Source: Planctomycetota bacterium (GTDB taxonomy: Bacteria; Planctomycetota; Phycisphaerae; Sedimentisphaerales; Anaerohalosphaeraceae). From it: 6,903 nucleotides of DNA. The notes beneath the pieces were generated by a model, which was given only the letters and a program-made list of their open reading frames with translations, did not search any database and was not told where the DNA came from. The stretch is taken from positions 1 to 6,903 of the forward strand of contig JAGHBX010000046.1 in NCBI GenBank assembly GCA_021160785.1. The letters run 5' to 3'. Positions 5,797-6,903 of the stretch are shown piece by piece. The first letter of the stretch is position 1. Every line of letters begins with the position of its first letter. A program made the translations under genes and the position numbers.

Positions 5797-6021
5797 ATGG
5801 TCAAGAAGCTGACAAAACACGGCAACAGTTACGCCCTGATAATCGACAAACCGGTCATGGAGCTGCTCAATATCACCCCCGAAAGCCCCCTGGAAATCTC
5901 CACCGACGGCAAGTCGCTGATCATCCGCCCCGCCGCCACCGCCCGCCAGGAGAAATTCGACAACGTTCTGGACCAGATCTGCAAACAATACCACGCCGCC
6001 TTCAAAAAACTCGCAGATTAA
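5797..6021 (+). CDS. AbrB/MazE-family antitoxin
   Basis: The product has 74 residues, from ATG 5797 with AAGGA (5784-5788) 8 bases upstream. A longer in-frame start at 5749 lies inside the operator and is unlikely. Residues 1-45 fit the swapped-hairpin DNA-binding domain: VKKLTKHGNSYALIIDKPVM, then LLNITPESPLEISTDGKSLIIRP, with the family's basic G-N-S turn and the L-x-I-x-x-D-G-x-x-L-x-I ending. Residues 48-74 are a charged helix (EKFDNVLDQICKQYHAAFKK), the segment that in this family usually wraps and neutralises the toxin. A Doc-type toxin reading frame begins 3 bases after the stop but is broken. The antitoxin appears intact, so it may be an orphan that still represses its own promoter or acts on related loci elsewhere. 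Confidence 0.85.
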   Translation: MVKKLTKHGNSYALIIDKPVMELLNITPESPLEISTDGKSLIIRPAATARQEKFDNVLDQICKQYHAAFKKLAD

Positions 6022-6024
6022 GCC

Positions 6025-6090
6025 ATGGCCATCGTTTTCCTCACCCCTGCCGACGTCCTCCAAATCCACCAAAGGCTCGTCCCGGAATAA
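6025..6090 (+). pseudogene. Remnant of a Doc/Fic-family toxin
   Basis: An ATG three bases after the antitoxin stop opens MAIVFLTPADVLQIHQRLVPE and then hits TAA-TAG after 21 codons. The start matches the N-terminus of death-on-curing (Doc) Fic-fold toxins, which typically begin FLTxxxVLxIHxRLI and run for about 125 residues. The catalytic HPFxxGNKR segment is nowhere downstream. Position and spacing match an antitoxin-toxin operon. The sequence after the stop shows no similarity to the rest of a Doc protein, so this looks like a deletion or insertion endpoint and not a single stop mutation. Confidence 0.65.
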
Positions 6091-6260
6091 TAGGGTGAAA
6101 GACGATTCATCGGGATTAGCCCACCATTCCACTGAAGCCAAGAAGAAGACCAAAAAATTCTACTAATAAAGGGACCAGGTCCATTTATTAGTAGATATAT
6201 CAACTACACTTACCATCACCAATAACCATCATGAAGCCAGCAGTTAATTTTATTTAATAT
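6091..6260. other. Non-coding stretch after the toxin remnant
   Basis: It contains the large palindrome at 6159-6195. An open but start-poor frame at 6095-6163 (KDDSSGLAHHSTEAKKKTKK) is too short to call. The 13-base string CGATTCATCGGGA (6103-6115) recurs at 6413-6425. The rest is A/T-rich with no recognisable gene. Confidence 0.5.
6159..6195. repeat. 37-base near-perfect palindrome
   Basis: TCTACTAATAAA (6159-6170) is the exact reverse complement of TTTATTAGTAGA (6184-6195). Inside, GGACC (6172-6176) pairs with GGTCC (6178-6182), with a single G/A mismatch between the two stems. It would form a very stable hairpin in either transcript. It could be a bidirectional terminator, a small transposon-like (MITE) remnant or a protein-binding dyad. 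It lies close to the toxin breakpoint. Confidence 0.8.
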
Positions 6261-6289
6261 TTGACATACACCAAACTCCATGGTATAAT
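6261..6289 (+). promoter_or_regulatory. Consensus sigma-70 promoter facing the repeat region
   Basis: TTGACA (6261-6266), a 17-base spacer and TATAAT (6284-6289) match the textbook optimum exactly. Transcription would start near 6296 and run into the repeat region. The surroundings are A/T-rich. No credible protein gene lies downstream within the window, so the product may be a non-coding transcript. Confidence 0.7.
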
Positions 6290-6409
6290 ACACTTAACTG
6301 GACTCAGAATTTCAAATAGGGGGACTTACAAGCCATGCCCAATCAACAACCATCAGATAGAACGCGCGCCAAAGGCGGGCCTCCCTCTCCTGAATTCTGT
6401 CGGAGTTTA

Positions 6410-6425
6410 TCCCGATTCATCGGGA
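6410..6425. repeat. Small inverted repeat TCCCGAT-TC-ATCGGGA
   Basis: Two perfect 7-base arms flank TC. The right part, CGATTCATCGGGA, is repeated at 6103-6115, suggesting a dispersed short palindromic unit. Confidence 0.6.
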
Positions 6426-6465
6426 GCGCGCCGGGACTGGCTTCTGGATCCTCCCCAATTATGCA

Positions 6466-6785
6466 AAACGAACCCAATTTCGTACCGCTGGCGTCTCGCC
6501 GGCTTTCCCGCACCCCATTTGCGCAAAACGAACCCAATCCCGCGCACCATTGTCATCCCGAGCGGCGGGCTGCGGAGCGAAGCGCAGCGGCCCAAAGCCG
6601 AGGGACCTGCCAAAACACCATCGCCAAAGGCGATTCCAAACAAACAAACCCTGTTCGCAGCAAAAATGCGAAACGAACCCAATATACCCACACGGCCACC
6701 CTGCCCCACACCAAAAATACGAGACGAACCCAATTTGCCACCGCCGCGGACCTGTGGAAGACAAAAAACGCAAAACGAACCCAAT
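6466..6785 (+). repeat. Five copies of AAACGAACCCAAT
   Basis: Exact cores occur at 6466-6478, 6526-6538, 6671-6683 and 6773-6785. A one-mismatch copy is at 6722-6734 and a decayed copy near 6642. Most are preceded by GC and followed by TT. Start-to-start distances are 60, 145, 51 and 51 bases. The intervening sequences differ, so this is not a simple tandem repeat. It lacks the long uniform repeats of a CRISPR array. Confidence 0.85.
6551..6610. repeat. REP-like dispersed element
   Basis: The segment runs from TGTCATCCCGAGCGG through GGAGCGAAGCGCAGC to GAGGGACCTGC. This GTCATCC...GAGCGAAGCG...GAGGGACCT layout is a familiar non-coding dispersed repeat in many bacteria, which gives the spurious peptide CHPERR when translated. 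It interrupts the spacing of the AAACGAACCCAAT copies, which explains the large 145-base gap. Confidence 0.6.
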
Positions 6786-6903
6786 TTGCCGACCATCAAT
6801 ATACATTCTACAATATACAATATACAATTCCCCAGGGTAACCGCATCTAAATTTTTTGTGATTCAAGAGGTCGCCAGCGACAGTCCGATAACTCCTGTAT
6901 GAG
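6786..6903. other. Right end, no gene seen
   Basis: Short ATACA/ATATACAAT repeats (6800-6829) are followed by unique sequence to the window edge. I see no supported gene, though an ATG at 6899 could begin one outside the window. Confidence 0.4.

Larger units (their letters stand above)
6335..6850 (+). repeat. Mosaic of short interspersed repeats; open frames here are probably not genes
   Basis: An ATG at 6335, 11 bases after AGGGGG (6318-6323), opens 171 codons, and an overlapping frame is open for 213. Both translations are dominated by repeat-derived peptides: QNEPN in one frame, KTNPI in another and KRTQFA in the third. They arise because the repeat AAACGAACCCAAT has no stop in any forward frame. 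There is no hydrophobic core or domain pattern. I treat the region as non-coding repeat sequence of a kind scattered through planctomycete genomes, possibly transcribed from the promoter at 6261. Confidence 0.65.

Noticed and set aside
5547..5825. A hydrophobic 92-codon minus-strand frame over the divergent intergenic region.
   Set aside because: It overlaps the TIR-like start and the antitoxin start, and its hydrophobicity comes from the G/T-rich tract; no ribosome binding site supports it.
6466..6785. A CRISPR array.
   Set aside because: The repeats are only 13 bases, the spacing varies from 51 to 145, part of the region is a REP-like element and no cas gene is present.
6261..6902. A 213-codon frame beginning at the promoter.
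   Set aside because: It starts within the -35 box and consists of repeat-derived peptides; other frames are equally open.

Overview
The window looks like accessory chromosome of an anaerobic planctomycete, probably of the Phycisphaerae/Sedimentisphaerales type. This is inferred, not searched. The prepilin start (SAFTLMELLVVISIIALLLS) is of a style common in planctomycetes. The right end carries a family of interspersed AAACGAACCCAAT repeats that I associate with genomes of this group. The window also encodes selenium incorporation (SelA).

Left third (1-2033): two membrane-anchored proteins of unknown function lie in tandem on the minus strand. The upstream one (348-1037) has an in-frame TGA at codon 188, followed by 41 more well-formed codons and a hairpin that fits the bacterial SECIS pattern. 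I read it as a 229-residue selenoprotein with a UxxxCxxxC cluster. Reading through shortens the gap to the next gene from 168 to 42 bases. Divergent from this pair, a good sigma-70 promoter drives a type IV prepilin-like protein.

Middle (2034-3640): selA, encoding L-seryl-tRNA(Sec) selenium transferase, is complete. selB and selC are not in the window. A hairpin between the prepilin gene and selA has the same apical sequence (TCGTGTCGA) as the SECIS-like hairpin in the selenoprotein candidate. It may be a terminator or a SelB-dependent regulatory element. Two further hairpins separate selA from the convergent genes on its right.

Right-centre (3683-6090): a minus-strand pair encodes a winged-helix protein with a TIR-like/deoxyribosyltransferase-like C-terminal domain, followed by a cytosolic trypsin-like protease with an intact His-Asp-Ser triad. 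This could be a sensor/effector-type conflict pair. Divergent from it is an AbrB/MazE-type antitoxin with a palindromic operator over its -10 box. Next to it is only a 21-codon remnant of a Doc/Fic toxin.

Right end (6091-6903): no convincing gene. It holds a 37-bp near-perfect palindrome, a consensus sigma-70 promoter (TTGACA-N17-TATAAT), and a patchwork of short repeats that leaves all three forward frames largely open without encoding a credible protein.

The main result is the functional link between a probable new selenoprotein with its own SECIS and selA about 1.2 kb away.
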